A stretch of 64,000 nt of DNA from Erythrobacter insulae (GTDB lineage: Bacteria; Pseudomonadota; Alphaproteobacteria; Sphingomonadales; Sphingomonadaceae), in NCBI RefSeq assembly GCF_007004095.1, contig NZ_VHJK01000001.1, positions 2,360,501 to 2,424,500 on the forward strand. The letters run 5' to 3'. The notes under the pieces are model-generated. The model worked only from the letters and a program-made list of their open reading frames with translations. It ran no database searches and was not told where the DNA came from. Made by a program: the position numbers and the translations under genes. Each line of letters begins with the position of its first letter. The stretch's first letter is position 1. Shown piece by piece: positions 26,180 through 35,715 of the stretch.

Positions 26180-28144
26180 TTACGGAAGAAACGTATCGAC
26201 CGTGCGCGGCATACCCGCCTGTTCGGGATACATGTGGGAATAGCTGACAGCGTTTCCGATGACCCGCATGATGTAATACCGAGTTTCGAAATTGGCCGGA
26301 ATTTTCTCAACCCAAGTTACCCAATCGATTTCGCCTTTACGCGGGTCGCCGTTTAGCCGTAGCCATTGGTTCACGCGTCCGGGACCGGCATTGTATGCAC
26401 CGACCGCCAAAGGATAAGCGCCGCCGTAATAATTCATCATCCGGGCAAAGTAGGAGTCGCCCAGGCGGATGTTGTAACTTGGCGAATTGATGAGGTTGGC
26501 CGACATATATTGCACGCCCAGCTTGCCTGCCTGTTCGCGCGCTGTGCCGGGCATGAGCTGCATAACCCCGCGCGCACCGGCATGGCTGACCCGGAAGCGG
26601 TCGAATTCGCTTTCCTGACGGCTGATAGCGTGAACCATGGTCCAGTCATTAACTTGCGGGACGTCTACGGTCGGGAAACCGATACGTTCAAATCCGGCGA
26701 GACCGTTTGCGCCTGCTTCCATGCCGACAACAACTGCCATTTCCTCCAGCCCCGTTTCGGAGGCGAGAGTATGGACAAGCATCAATTCCTGAGGCGTTTC
26801 AGCCGCTTCACCGATAGCCTCGAAGAACCGTCTCTCTGTACGCCAGTCTCGGCGGTTCTGCGCCATATGACGGATGGCCTTGACGATAGGCTTGGCTTCG
26901 AATTCTGCGCGGGTGGCAGCGTCAATCTGTAGCGCAGGAAGCTGACCGAAATCGGGCATGGTCTTACCCAGCGCCGCAATAGAGAGCTGACCGTAATAAT
27001 AGTGCGGGTAAACCGCGGCCATTTCAAAATAACGGTTCGCTTCTGCTTGCATTCCGGCCTGCCGCGCGGCGCGGCCTGCCCAGTAAAAGCCTTTTGCCCG
27101 AGTAAGCGGCGTGCGCGCAGCCGAGCCATAGCGAGCGAATATAGGAGCAGCCCGGGCGCCATCGCCAAGCCGCCACAAGGCGTTTGTGCCGCCCATCCAC
27201 ATGAGATCGGTGTAACGATCGCGTAAACGGAATGAACCCTTTGAAATGTCCTCGCCCGGCACGAACAGATCATCAATCCTGCTCGCGATGCGCACCGTAT
27301 CCGCAGCGCTCGCTCCTTTGGCGACGGCCAGCATATCACCGACCATGTCTTCTGCATTGAACGCAGGGGCATTGGCGTTCGGTCGACTGGAAAGAAGCTG
27401 AATCGCGTCAAAATTGCGATTCTTCGCGCGGTAGAAATTCACCAGATTGAAGACATATCCAGCATCGCTCAAAGCATCAGCGGGCACAGCCAAGCCGGCT
27501 TCCTGCGGCGTTGCTCCGCGGATCAACGCCAATCGCGCCATCGCCATTGCGCGCTGGCTTTCAGGGATGTTGATGATCTGACGCGCGGCCGCTTCGACGT
27601 TGCTCTGCCATAGCAGTGCGTCCATGCGTGCGGTGTGATCGTCCGCCGTAAATTGCGATCCGAATAGACCGAGCAGGTACGCCTCGGAAGGGCCGCTCAT
27701 CGTGCCATCGCGCCATGCGCCGCGTGCGACAGTCAAGGCCTCAGAACGCTGCGCGCCTGCCAACGCAAGAGCATATCGGGCGCGTGCCGAATTGGTGAGC
27801 GGCGGATGCGCATCAAAGAAGCTGAGCAAGTCGGCCTGTCTTGGTGCCTCATTGTCGAGCGCGCTTTCTGCGCGCAAACGCAGTACGGAAGTGCGCGGGA
27901 AATCGGGATAGCGCAATGCAAAGCCGGCGTAATCGGTAAATCCCAATTCCGCGTTGGCATGCAGCAATTCCCACCGCGCCAACGCCGAATTCATCGCGCT
28001 TGGTTGCTGCGCAACCATATTTCCGCGCCTGTCGTCTCCGCTAATCTGCGCTGAAGACGGGGTTGAAAGTGCCGCAAAACTTGCTGTTGCAAGAGCGGCG
28101 AGGGCGATCGGATTTGTACGTATTTTAAAGGCCATGCTGGACAT
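26180..28144 (-). CDS. soluble lytic transglycosylase
   Basis: Periplasmic peptidoglycan lytic transglycosylase of the Slt70 type, 654 residues. It has a signal peptide (ALATASFAALSTPSSAQ). Residues about 35-480 form an all-helical superhelical part with repeated Ala-rich helices. The C-terminal SLT domain has the catalytic Glu in AISRQESEFDR, then SHAGARGVMQLMPGTA, IRLGDSYFARMMNYYGG and AVGAYNAGPGRVNQWL. It cleaves glycan strands with 1,6-anhydro ends, which fits the AmpG-like permease later in the window. It diverges from dapA. Confidence 0.93.
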   Translation of the reverse strand: MSSMAFKIRTNPIALAALATASFAALSTPSSAQISGDDRRGNMVAQQPSAMNSALARWELLHANAELGFTDYAGFALRYPDFPRTSVLRLRAESALDNEAPRQADLLSFFDAHPPLTNSARARYALALAGAQRSEALTVARGAWRDGTMSGPSEAYLLGLFGSQFTADDHTARMDALLWQSNVEAAARQIINIPESQRAMAMARLALIRGATPQEAGLAVPADALSDAGYVFNLVNFYRAKNRNFDAIQLLSSRPNANAPAFNAEDMVGDMLAVAKGASAADTVRIASRIDDLFVPGEDISKGSFRLRDRYTDLMWMGGTNALWRLGDGARAAPIFARYGSAARTPLTRAKGFYWAGRAARQAGMQAEANRYFEMAAVYPHYYYGQLSIAALGKTMPDFGQLPALQIDAATRAEFEAKPIVKAIRHMAQNRRDWRTERRFFEAIGEAAETPQELMLVHTLASETGLEEMAVVVGMEAGANGLAGFERIGFPTVDVPQVNDWTMVHAISRQESEFDRFRVSHAGARGVMQLMPGTAREQAGKLGVQYMSANLINSPSYNIRLGDSYFARMMNYYGGAYPLAVGAYNAGPGRVNQWLRLNGDPRKGEIDWVTWVEKIPANFETRYYIMRVIGNAVSYSHMYPEQAGMPRTVDTFLP

Positions 28145-28242
28145 AATGCCGATGGGCTCCTTATCAGGCGCTGAACGTGTATGCAGCGGGACATCATTGC
28201 CCCCTGTTTTGAAACATAATTGACGTAACTAGGAATAAAGCA

Positions 28243-29124
28243 ATGTTTAGCGGATCAATTCCCGCTCTGGCGACTCCTTTTCGCGATGGATCGTTTGACG
28301 AAGCGGCTTTTCGGCAATTGGTTGAATGGCAGATAGAGCAAGGCAGCGCTGCTTTGGTCCCATGCGGCACGACCGGCGAAGCCTCTACTTTGTCAAACGC
28401 GGAACATCACCGGGTGGTAGAAGTCTGTATTGAGCAGGCCGCCGGGCGCGTTCCAGTGATCGCAGGCTGCGGCAGTAACGATACAATCAATGCTGTTCTT
28501 CACATGACATTTGCAAAGAAAGCGGGCGCGGCCGCCGGACTGTGCGTGGCTCCCTATTACAATCGCCCCAGCCAGGCAGGGTTGATCGCCCATTTCAGTT
28601 ATTTGGCGGAAAACACGACGTTGCCGATCGTATTGTACAACGTGCCGAGCAGGACTGTGACCGACATCGAAGACGAAACAGTCGTCGCATTGGTCAAAAA
28701 GTATCCTGATCGCATTGTTGCGATAAAAGACGCGAGTGGCGATCTTTCGCGTGTTGCCGATCACCGCATGGGCCTCAGTAAAGATTTTTGCCAGCTGTCA
28801 GGCAATGACGAATTATGGCTGCCGCACAATGCCGCGGGTGGGCGAGGCGCGATTTCGGTTACCGCAAATGTCGCTCCTGCACTGTGCGCCGAGTTTCAGG
28901 CCGCGATTTCCGCGAACGAACTGTCAAAAGCGCGTGAGCTCAATGATCGCCTGTTCCCGCTTCATTATGCGATGTTCTCAGATGCCTCGCCCGCTCCGGT
29001 GAAATACGCCCTGAGCCGGGTGCATGACTGGTTTCAGCCTGATGTTCGCCTGCCATTGGTCAATGCAAGTGAAGCTTCACGAAGAGCCGTGGACGAGGCG
29101 CTTGAGCATGCCGGGCTGATTTAG
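28243..29124 (+). CDS. dapA: 4-hydroxy-tetrahydrodipicolinate synthase
   Basis: Condenses pyruvate with aspartate semialdehyde, the first committed step of lysine and diaminopimelate synthesis; cytoplasmic. 293 residues. The Schiff-base Lys is in IVAIKDASGD, the pyruvate-binding turn in PCGTTGEASTL, and the catalytic Tyr in LYNVPSRT. AGGA stands before the ATG. The stop overlaps the stop of the convergent aspartoacylase-like gene by four bases. Confidence 0.97.
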   Translation: MFSGSIPALATPFRDGSFDEAAFRQLVEWQIEQGSAALVPCGTTGEASTLSNAEHHRVVEVCIEQAAGRVPVIAGCGSNDTINAVLHMTFAKKAGAAAGLCVAPYYNRPSQAGLIAHFSYLAENTTLPIVLYNVPSRTVTDIEDETVVALVKKYPDRIVAIKDASGDLSRVADHRMGLSKDFCQLSGNDELWLPHNAAGGRGAISVTANVAPALCAEFQAAISANELSKARELNDRLFPLHYAMFSDASPAPVKYALSRVHDWFQPDVRLPLVNASEASRRAVDEALEHAGLI

Positions 29125-30191
29125 ATAACTTCATCTTCATCCAGCAGCGTCTCTGCAAAACCTTCCGGGTCGCTCGACAGGATTGCTTCGTTCATGCCTT
29201 CAATTCGGGCGCCCACACGCTCAGGATTCGCAACGCTTGCGATATGAAACAAGGCGTCACCCTGATGCACAACGGGCAGCGTGGCATGACCGATTACGAT
29301 CCCGTCGATAGGTGCATAAATTCCTTCCGGTTCTTCGCCGAATAATCCGACGACTGTGGCGAGAAGGTCTCCCTCCTGAACAGGGTCACCCGACGTTTTC
29401 GAATTATGAACGACCCCGCCTCTGGCAGACCGGACCCATTGGGTTTTCTTTGAACGCGCAGGTGAGCCTTTTGGTGCGGTGTTTTCAACGGCATCAATCA
29501 TGCCGAGATGGCCCAGAACCCGCAGAACACCTGATGTTCCCGTCTCCATGGAAAAGTCATCGAACCTCAAGGCCTCTCCAGCTTCGAGAAGAAGCATCTC
29601 AACGCCTTCCGCCTTTGCCAGAGCGCGCAGGGAACCCTCCCGCACGGGGCTTTCGATGACAACGGGCGCGCCAAACACCATGGCGAGCTCTGTTAATCGC
29701 TCGCTGCCGGCATCAATTCGAATTTGCGGCAAATTGTATCGATGGACGGCCGCAGAGTGGATATCGATCCCCAGAGATGCACGACTGACAATCTCGCTGA
29801 AAAAGACATGCGCGAGCTGCCCAGCCAGCGAACCATTGGCGAAGCCGGGAAATGACCGGTTAAGGTCACGCCGGTCGGGCAGATATCGACTGTGGCTGAT
29901 AAATCCGAAAATGTTACTCACCGGGATCAACATGACCGTTCCGCTAAGTGATTGCGGATCCAGTTCCTGGATCAGGCGCTGAACAATAGCGGTGCCAATG
30001 ATTTCATCGCCATGAATCGCTCCGCTAACGAAAACTATCGGGCCGGGTTTCGATCCGTGGAAGACGCGCACGGCGAGATGGGAGTTGTAGCCTGTGACCA
30101 TTGTCGTGATCGGGATCGACACATTCTCTGCGGTGCCGGGCGCAACAGATTGGCCGGCTATTGTGAATGGGGCCGGTTGCGGCTGATGCAT
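29121..30191 (-). CDS. succinylglutamate desuccinylase/aspartoacylase family protein
   Basis: Zinc-dependent deacylase or peptidase of the M14 AstE/AspA family, 356 residues. Zinc ligands are His60 and Glu63 in GAIHGDE and the His in LGIDIHSAA. NLPQIRID and VIESPVREGSLRALAKAEGVEMLLLEAGE fit the bacterial branch of unknown substrate often annotated only by family. The C-terminal 100 residues form a biotinyl-lipoyl-like beta domain (GGVVHNSKTSGDPVQEGDLLATV). It diverges from smpB and converges on dapA. Deacylation of an N-acyl amino acid is likely. Confidence 0.88.
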   Translation of the reverse strand: MHQPQPAPFTIAGQSVAPGTAENVSIPITTMVTGYNSHLAVRVFHGSKPGPIVFVSGAIHGDEIIGTAIVQRLIQELDPQSLSGTVMLIPVSNIFGFISHSRYLPDRRDLNRSFPGFANGSLAGQLAHVFFSEIVSRASLGIDIHSAAVHRYNLPQIRIDAGSERLTELAMVFGAPVVIESPVREGSLRALAKAEGVEMLLLEAGEALRFDDFSMETGTSGVLRVLGHLGMIDAVENTAPKGSPARSKKTQWVRSARGGVVHNSKTSGDPVQEGDLLATVVGLFGEEPEGIYAPIDGIVIGHATLPVVHQGDALFHIASVANPERVGARIEGMNEAILSSDPEGFAETLLDEDEVI

Positions 30192-30324
30192 TTCTTATCT
30201 CCACGGTCGCGCTCGATGCGCAGGCGAAACCCTTACCCCGTTTTGATGAGAGCGGTCGAGTGAATAGCGCAAGTCGCCGCAGGGGCTTTGCGAAACCGGA
30301 AACAATGCCTATGTCGCGGCAATC

Positions 30325-30807
30325 ATGGCACGCCCGAAACCACCCGTTTTTGACAAACAGAAAACCGTCGCGGAAAATCGTCGCGCGCGGTTTGATTATC
30401 ACATCGAAGACAAGTTTGAAGCCGGTCTGGCTTTGCACGGTACCGAGGTGAAAGCGTTAAGGGCGGGACAGGCGACAATCGCCGAAAGCTATGCCGAAGT
30501 GAAAGACGGCGAGGTTTGGCTGATCAATTCCAACATCCCGGAATACAGCCACGGCAACCGGCTTAATCATGAACCACGCCGGCCGCGCAAATTGCTGCTC
30601 AACGCCCGTGAAATTGGCAAAGTATTCGGAGCAGTTGAGCGGAAAGGCATGACGCTGGTCCCGCTATCGATATATTTCAATGGAACGGGCAGGGCCAAGG
30701 TCGAACTTGCGCTTGCCAAAGGCAAGCAGGCCCATGACAAACGCGCATCTGTAAAAGAGCGCGATTGGAAACGGGACAAGGCGCGTTTGATGCGCGACCG
30801 GAGCTAA
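30325..30807 (+). CDS. smpB: SsrA-binding protein
   Basis: Binds tmRNA and brings it to stalled ribosomes in trans-translation; 160 residues. Family blocks are [58 protein letters not shown] and RPRKLLLN. The basic C-terminal tail ([20 protein letters not shown]) fits the decoding centre. The tmRNA gene itself is not recognised in this window. Confidence 0.97.
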   Translation: MARPKPPVFDKQKTVAENRRARFDYHIEDKFEAGLALHGTEVKALRAGQATIAESYAEVKDGEVWLINSNIPEYSHGNRLNHEPRRPRKLLLNAREIGKVFGAVERKGMTLVPLSIYFNGTGRAKVELALAKGKQAHDKRASVKERDWKRDKARLMRDRS

Positions 30808-30953
30808 AAAATTACAGCAGTTTGCCGAGAGCGAATTAAGCCACTGGTCAGATGCCCAAGGCTACCCATATGGAACTTTATGGCTGCTGCTCCGATTCTT
30901 GATGACGCCACCTTGCGTCCGTTCTTTTGTAAGAGCAGAGAGCCGTTCCGGCT

Positions 30954-31550
30954 ATGAGACCTGCGCGCAAACCTTCGAAGTCAAAAACTTGGGCTGCGGA
31001 CTTGATCCGCAAATTCATGCCCAAACGAGAAGAGATGGCACGCAACAAATATCTGCGGCCAATCGCGCATCGTTTTCTTACCCCTGAATTGTGGCGGTTT
31101 ACGCGGCGTTCTGTACCGCGCGGTGTCGCTCTGGGCCTTTTCTCGGCGTTTATTATTCCGGTGGGGCAGATATTTCTGGCTGCCTTTCTGGCCTTGCCGT
31201 CGCGTGCAAATGTGCCTCTGGCTGCGCTTGTGACGTTTGTAACTAACCCGTTCACAATCGCGTTTTGGGCGGTCCTCGCAAACAAAGTGGGTCAGTTCAT
31301 GTTGCAACTGGATGCAGCAACCACGGGCGTTGCATCGGAACAGTTAGAGAGCGGCGCCTGGCAATGGGTGATCGATGCGTTCCAGGTCGCAGGCGTGACA
31401 GTGGTCGGATTTCTGGTCTTGGCGATTGTCTCCTCCACTGCGGGATATCTTCTATCCAGCGCGATATGGCGCATCCTAGTTGCACGTAGGCGGGCAAAAC
31501 GTTTGAAACAGATGGAAGCCCGCCTCGACCAGCGCCTAAACGCGAACTAG
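30954..31550 (+). CDS. DUF2062 membrane protein
   Basis: A 198-residue protein of the DUF2062 family, with a basic N-terminus (residues 1-50), then three or so membrane segments. The family pattern is RSVPRGVALGLFSAFIIPVGQIF followed by NPFTIAFWAVLANKVGQFML. A charged C-terminal tail (ARRRAKRLKQMEARLDQR) would be cytoplasmic. The function is unknown; in some bacteria the domain is fused to glycosyltransferases. It lies between smpB and cckA on the same strand. Confidence 0.88.
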   Translation: MRPARKPSKSKTWAADLIRKFMPKREEMARNKYLRPIAHRFLTPELWRFTRRSVPRGVALGLFSAFIIPVGQIFLAAFLALPSRANVPLAALVTFVTNPFTIAFWAVLANKVGQFMLQLDAATTGVASEQLESGAWQWVIDAFQVAGVTVVGFLVLAIVSSTAGYLLSSAIWRILVARRRAKRLKQMEARLDQRLNAN

Positions 31551-31605
31551 AGTTAGCAAGCTTCGCGCAGTCGCCGCGATTGTAATGATTTGGGATTGAG
31601 CGCAC

Positions 31606-34095
31606 TTGGCCGGGTGGGATAAATTGCATTTGGATGGAGGAGGACCGGCGATTGCAGGTCTCTCTGGCCGTTCGCTTATGTTTGGAGCCATTCTCGCGGC
31701 ATTGCTCGTAAGCGCAGGTTTGCTTTTCGCAGTGACGGGCGATGGCGTGATTTCCCTTACATTCGCGCTTGGGCTTTGCGTATTGCTTGGCGGATTATTT
31801 GTATTCGATAAAGCAAGATCAGAGCCAGAGGCTGCGACCGATACCGCGCCTGATTGGGCTGTTACCTTTGCGGCCATTGATGCCGGCGATGATGGCACGG
31901 CAATTGCGATTACAGATCGGGCAAACCGGCTGGTTTGTGCCAATACCGTTTTTGTCGAAACGTTCGGTGTCGGCAGCGCACCGCCCTCATTGCCATTGGA
32001 ACGCGCCGCGCTCGAGGCGATGACTCGTCTCGCGAGAAAGGCGTGGCGCGATGGATCAGGCCAGTTGGAGGAAATGTCTACCGCATCCACTTTGGAGGAC
32101 TGGCGCGTAAATGTGACGCGCGCCGGACGCGGCGAGGATCATTTGATCTGGAGGTTTGTAAAACTTCAAGGAGACGCCGCCGACGCGATCGAAGATATTG
32201 ATCTGTCTGGGCCGTTTGGCCGGATGCTGAGCCGAGCGGGAATTGAAACGTCGATCATTACGGCAGGCGGGGTTGTTCGATCTGTCAGTGCCGGGTTCGC
32301 CGAACGCGCTGCGGGAGACGCAACCGCGACGCTCGCCGGTCAGGATTTCGTGTCGTTCCTTAGATCTGACGACCGCGACCGGATATTCTTTTCGCGCGAA
32401 GGGCGGGGCGGTACGCCTCAGACGCTGGTGGATGTGCCTTTGCTGGACCCGGTTGTTGCACGGTCGGCGGAGCCAGACGCCAGTGCGACATTGATGCTTT
32501 TGATCGACAGCGGGGTCGGCATTGGCAGCGGCTGGGATGGCTCGGCGCAGGCCGGAGTTGCTCAGCTGGAGGCTTTGCTTGCACAGCTGCCATTGGGCCT
32601 CGCGATGACGGACCGTGATGGACGGTTTCTGTTCGGGAATGAAGCATTCTTGCGGTCTGTAGAGCGCGAAGGAAAAGGGCTTCCGGCATTCCCGACCGAT
32701 CTGGTGGTGCGCGAAGACAAGGCCGCGCTGTCCGATGCGGTGCGCCGTCACGGCCGAGGCCCTGCGACCAGCGGCGACATTCCTGTGCGGCTTACGTCTC
32801 AGCCCGAAGAAACCGTATCTCTCGGCCTTGCTGGGGTGCGTGGATTGGGTGATGCGGCGGTGCTGCTTAGCCTGACCGATTCCAGCGAAGAAGCGCAGCT
32901 GAAAAGGCAAGTGGCGCAGGCGACAAAGATGCAGGCTGTCGGGCAGTTGGCCGGCGGCGTTGCCCATGATTTCAACAATGTCCTCACTGCGATAATCGGT
33001 ACTTGTGATCTCATGTTGCTGCGCCATACGCCGGGTGACAGTGATTATGATGATATCCAGCAGATCCGGGCTAACTCTAACCGCGCTGCCTCGCTAACGC
33101 GTCAGCTGCTCGCGTTTTCGCGCCAGCAAACCTTGCGGCCAGAGATATTGCAGCTGCCTGACGTCGTGAGCGAAGTAGGTCCGCTCATAAAACGGCTCTT
33201 GGGCGAAAAGATCAACTATTTTGTCCAGCATGACCGCGATCTTGGTGCGGTGCGGGCCGACCCGCAGCAGCTTGAACAAGTCATTATGAACCTCGCCGTG
33301 AATGCGCGCGACGCCATCCAGTCCAACGGCAGGGGTGAAGGCCGTATTTCGCTGCTTACACGCAGCATTCAGGCCAAAGAGGTCTTGAAACTGGGCTCTG
33401 AAATTTTGCCGCCTGCCGATTATACGGTCTTAATCGTTCAGGACACCGGCGGCGGTATTCCGGTGCATGTGCTCCCGAAATTGTTCGAACCCTTCTTTAC
33501 CACCAAAGAAAAGGGGAAGGGCACTGGCCTCGGGCTGTCGACGGCATACGGTATCGTGAAACAATCAGGCGGCTTCTTGTTCGCAGATAACATTAGCGAT
33601 TCAAATGGTCTGCAAACGGGCGCACGCTTTACCGTCTATTTCCCGGTTCACCGCGGTGAAGCGCCCAAACGCCGGCCAGCGCCGGAGCCTGTATCCTCGC
33701 AATGGTCTGGCGGTGGCAAGATCTTGCTTGTCGAAGACGAAGACATGGTACGCGCGGTTGCGGAACGGGCTCTGGCGCGGGCGGGATATGAAATCACAGC
33801 ATGTCCCGGCGGCGAAGAAGGATTGGAGGCAATCACCGAAGGCGGTGAATTCGATCTTATCGTCAGCGACGTAGTGATGCCCGGTATGGATGGACCCGCG
33901 ATGGTCCGCGAAATTCGGGCCAGCAATCCGCATTTGCCTGTGCTGTTTATGTCCGGTTATGCCGAAGAGCAGCTTCGTAAGGATATCGATATTCCAGACA
34001 TGCACTTTATCGCCAAGCCGTTCAGCGTCGCGGAAATAAGCGACAAGGTATCGGCGGTGATGCAATCGTCTCGATCAGGCGCTGCGAAGGATTGA
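31606..34095 (+). CDS. cckA: hybrid histidine kinase CckA
   Basis: Membrane hybrid kinase that feeds phosphate through ChpT to CtrA and CpdR in alphaproteobacterial cell-cycle control; 829 residues from a TTG start at 31606. Two membrane segments cover residues about 23-67. PAS-like regions span about 85-200 and 320-425. The HisKA block has His454 in GQLAGGVAHDFNNVLTAIIG, the motif that marks CckA. ATPase boxes are MNLAVNARDA (561-570), DTGGGIP (613-619), FTTKEKGKGTGLGLS and TVYFP. A receiver follows, with phospho-acceptor Asp755 in SDVVMPGMDG and Lys804. No better start is seen near the TTG. Confidence 0.93.
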   Translation: MAGWDKLHLDGGGPAIAGLSGRSLMFGAILAALLVSAGLLFAVTGDGVISLTFALGLCVLLGGLFVFDKARSEPEAATDTAPDWAVTFAAIDAGDDGTAIAITDRANRLVCANTVFVETFGVGSAPPSLPLERAALEAMTRLARKAWRDGSGQLEEMSTASTLEDWRVNVTRAGRGEDHLIWRFVKLQGDAADAIEDIDLSGPFGRMLSRAGIETSIITAGGVVRSVSAGFAERAAGDATATLAGQDFVSFLRSDDRDRIFFSREGRGGTPQTLVDVPLLDPVVARSAEPDASATLMLLIDSGVGIGSGWDGSAQAGVAQLEALLAQLPLGLAMTDRDGRFLFGNEAFLRSVEREGKGLPAFPTDLVVREDKAALSDAVRRHGRGPATSGDIPVRLTSQPEETVSLGLAGVRGLGDAAVLLSLTDSSEEAQLKRQVAQATKMQAVGQLAGGVAHDFNNVLTAIIGTCDLMLLRHTPGDSDYDDIQQIRANSNRAASLTRQLLAFSRQQTLRPEILQLPDVVSEVGPLIKRLLGEKINYFVQHDRDLGAVRADPQQLEQVIMNLAVNARDAIQSNGRGEGRISLLTRSIQAKEVLKLGSEILPPADYTVLIVQDTGGGIPVHVLPKLFEPFFTTKEKGKGTGLGLSTAYGIVKQSGGFLFADNISDSNGLQTGARFTVYFPVHRGEAPKRRPAPEPVSSQWSGGGKILLVEDEDMVRAVAERALARAGYEITACPGGEEGLEAITEGGEFDLIVSDVVMPGMDGPAMVREIRASNPHLPVLFMSGYAEEQLRKDIDIPDMHFIAKPFSVAEISDKVSAVMQSSRSGAAKD

Positions 34096-34199
34096 AATCA
34101 GCCTTCCGGATTATGAACCGTCGATCCAACCGCTGTTCATTGCGCATATTGTTTCACGCGCTATCGTGTCCGGCAAATGATCGCTGGGGAGGGTCCAAC

Positions 34200-35705
34200 A
34201 TGAATACCAAGTCATATCTGCATGTCGTAAAAGTCGCCGCTTTGGCCGCAAGTGCGCTGGGTGCGACGGGCGCTTTATCGCAAGGCGTGCCTGATCCAGA
34301 CCAGACCGCTCAAGGTGACGTCTCGGTAACAATCTACAACAACAATCTCGCCCTGATTCAAGATGTGCGTGAAATCGAGATTGCGCGAAATCGCAGCAAA
34401 GTAGAGTTTCCCGATGTTTCGGCGCGTATTCAGCCCGAAACACTCAGCTTCTATGCGCCCGGCACAACCATCATAGAGCAGAACTTTGACTTTGACCTTC
34501 TGACGCCGACGAAGCTGATGGAAAAAGCGATTGGTCAAACGGTCACGCTGCTGCGAACCAATCCTGCAACCGGAATAGAAACGCGTGAGCGTGCCAAAGT
34601 GCTTTCGACCGCAGGCGGTGTGGTCGTGCGGATTGGCAACCGGATTGAAGTGCTGCGTGACGATGGCCTTCCAGTGCGCGTTATTTTCGACCGTGTGCCG
34701 GCCAACCTGCGCGCTCGACCGACTCTTTCTGTGAATATCGATAGCCAGCGTGCTGGCTCACGTCCGGTTTCGCTGCGGTACCTGTCAGGCGGTCTGGGCT
34801 GGTCGTCGGATTATGTCGCGCTTTACAATGAGGATAGCGATACGATCGACATGCAAGGCTGGGTCACGCTTACCAATCAGACGGGCACGACGTTTCATAA
34901 CGCCAACACGCTTCTGGTCGCAGGCAATCCCAATGGATCGGGAAGGCGGCCCTTTGGTAGCACTCGCGGAACTATCAATCCGGGAACTCAAAGCGCGAAC
35001 CGGGAGCGGCTTGGGGATTTCTACCTTTATCCGATTACAGGGCGCACAACGATAGCAAACGCGCAAACGAAACAGGTCAGCTTTCTGGACGTCCAGGGCG
35101 TTCCTGCGCGAAAAGTCTACACACGCGATATCGGGTGGCGCAGTAATGACCGAAACCCTGTCAACGTTACCAGCGCAATTGCGTTTTCCTCGTCACGGGA
35201 TCAGGGCCTCGGCGATGCACTGCCTGCTGGTACAGTCCGCTTCTACCAGCGGGATAGTCAGGGAACGCCGCAGTTCATTGGCGAAAATTCGATTGGCCAT
35301 ACGCCAATGGGCAGCGAGCTTTCGCTCGCGACCGGCGATGCTTTCGATATTACGGTTCAGGCCGAGGTTGAAAAACGTGAAACGATAACGTCTTCGGAGT
35401 GGGAGCGGTCAGCCCGTTACCGCGTCATCGAAGAGGGCGAGGTGGTTCAACAAGTAGATGTCGAGCGGCCCAGACAATTTTACCGCACGACCATGCGGTA
35501 CACCCTTACCAACGCGAAGAATGAACCGATTGAGGTTGATTTGACTCAAAGCGGGTTAAACCGGTCTTGGTGGGCCAATGATTACCGTGTCGTGAGCGAG
35601 GATATCATAGGCGAGCAGATCAATTACGATCGGCGCAAATGGATTGTCCCGGTTCCTGCTGAAGGTGAACGGGTCATTCGGGTCACTTTCGAAACGCGTT
35701 ATTGA
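34200..35705 (+). CDS. exported DUF4139 protein, first of a tandem pair
   Basis: A 501-residue exported protein of the DUF4139 family. The ATG at 34200 follows GGGGAGGG and starts a signal peptide (VVKVAALAASALGATGALSQ). The N-terminal part is beta-rich (DVSVTIYNNNLALIQDVREIEI, then FDLLTPTKLMEKAIGQTVTLL). The DUF4139 region covers about residues 180-500 (LRYLSGGLGWSSDYVALYN, SFLDVQGVPARKVYTRDI, YTLTNAKNEPIEVDLTQSG). The role is unknown. The next gene, ten bases on, encodes a paralogue. Confidence 0.85.
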   Translation: MNTKSYLHVVKVAALAASALGATGALSQGVPDPDQTAQGDVSVTIYNNNLALIQDVREIEIARNRSKVEFPDVSARIQPETLSFYAPGTTIIEQNFDFDLLTPTKLMEKAIGQTVTLLRTNPATGIETRERAKVLSTAGGVVVRIGNRIEVLRDDGLPVRVIFDRVPANLRARPTLSVNIDSQRAGSRPVSLRYLSGGLGWSSDYVALYNEDSDTIDMQGWVTLTNQTGTTFHNANTLLVAGNPNGSGRRPFGSTRGTINPGTQSANRERLGDFYLYPITGRTTIANAQTKQVSFLDVQGVPARKVYTRDIGWRSNDRNPVNVTSAIAFSSSRDQGLGDALPAGTVRFYQRDSQGTPQFIGENSIGHTPMGSELSLATGDAFDITVQAEVEKRETITSSEWERSARYRVIEEGEVVQQVDVERPRQFYRTTMRYTLTNAKNEPIEVDLTQSGLNRSWWANDYRVVSEDIIGEQINYDRRKWIVPVPAEGERVIRVTFETRY

Positions 35706-35715
35706 GTTCGCCGAG

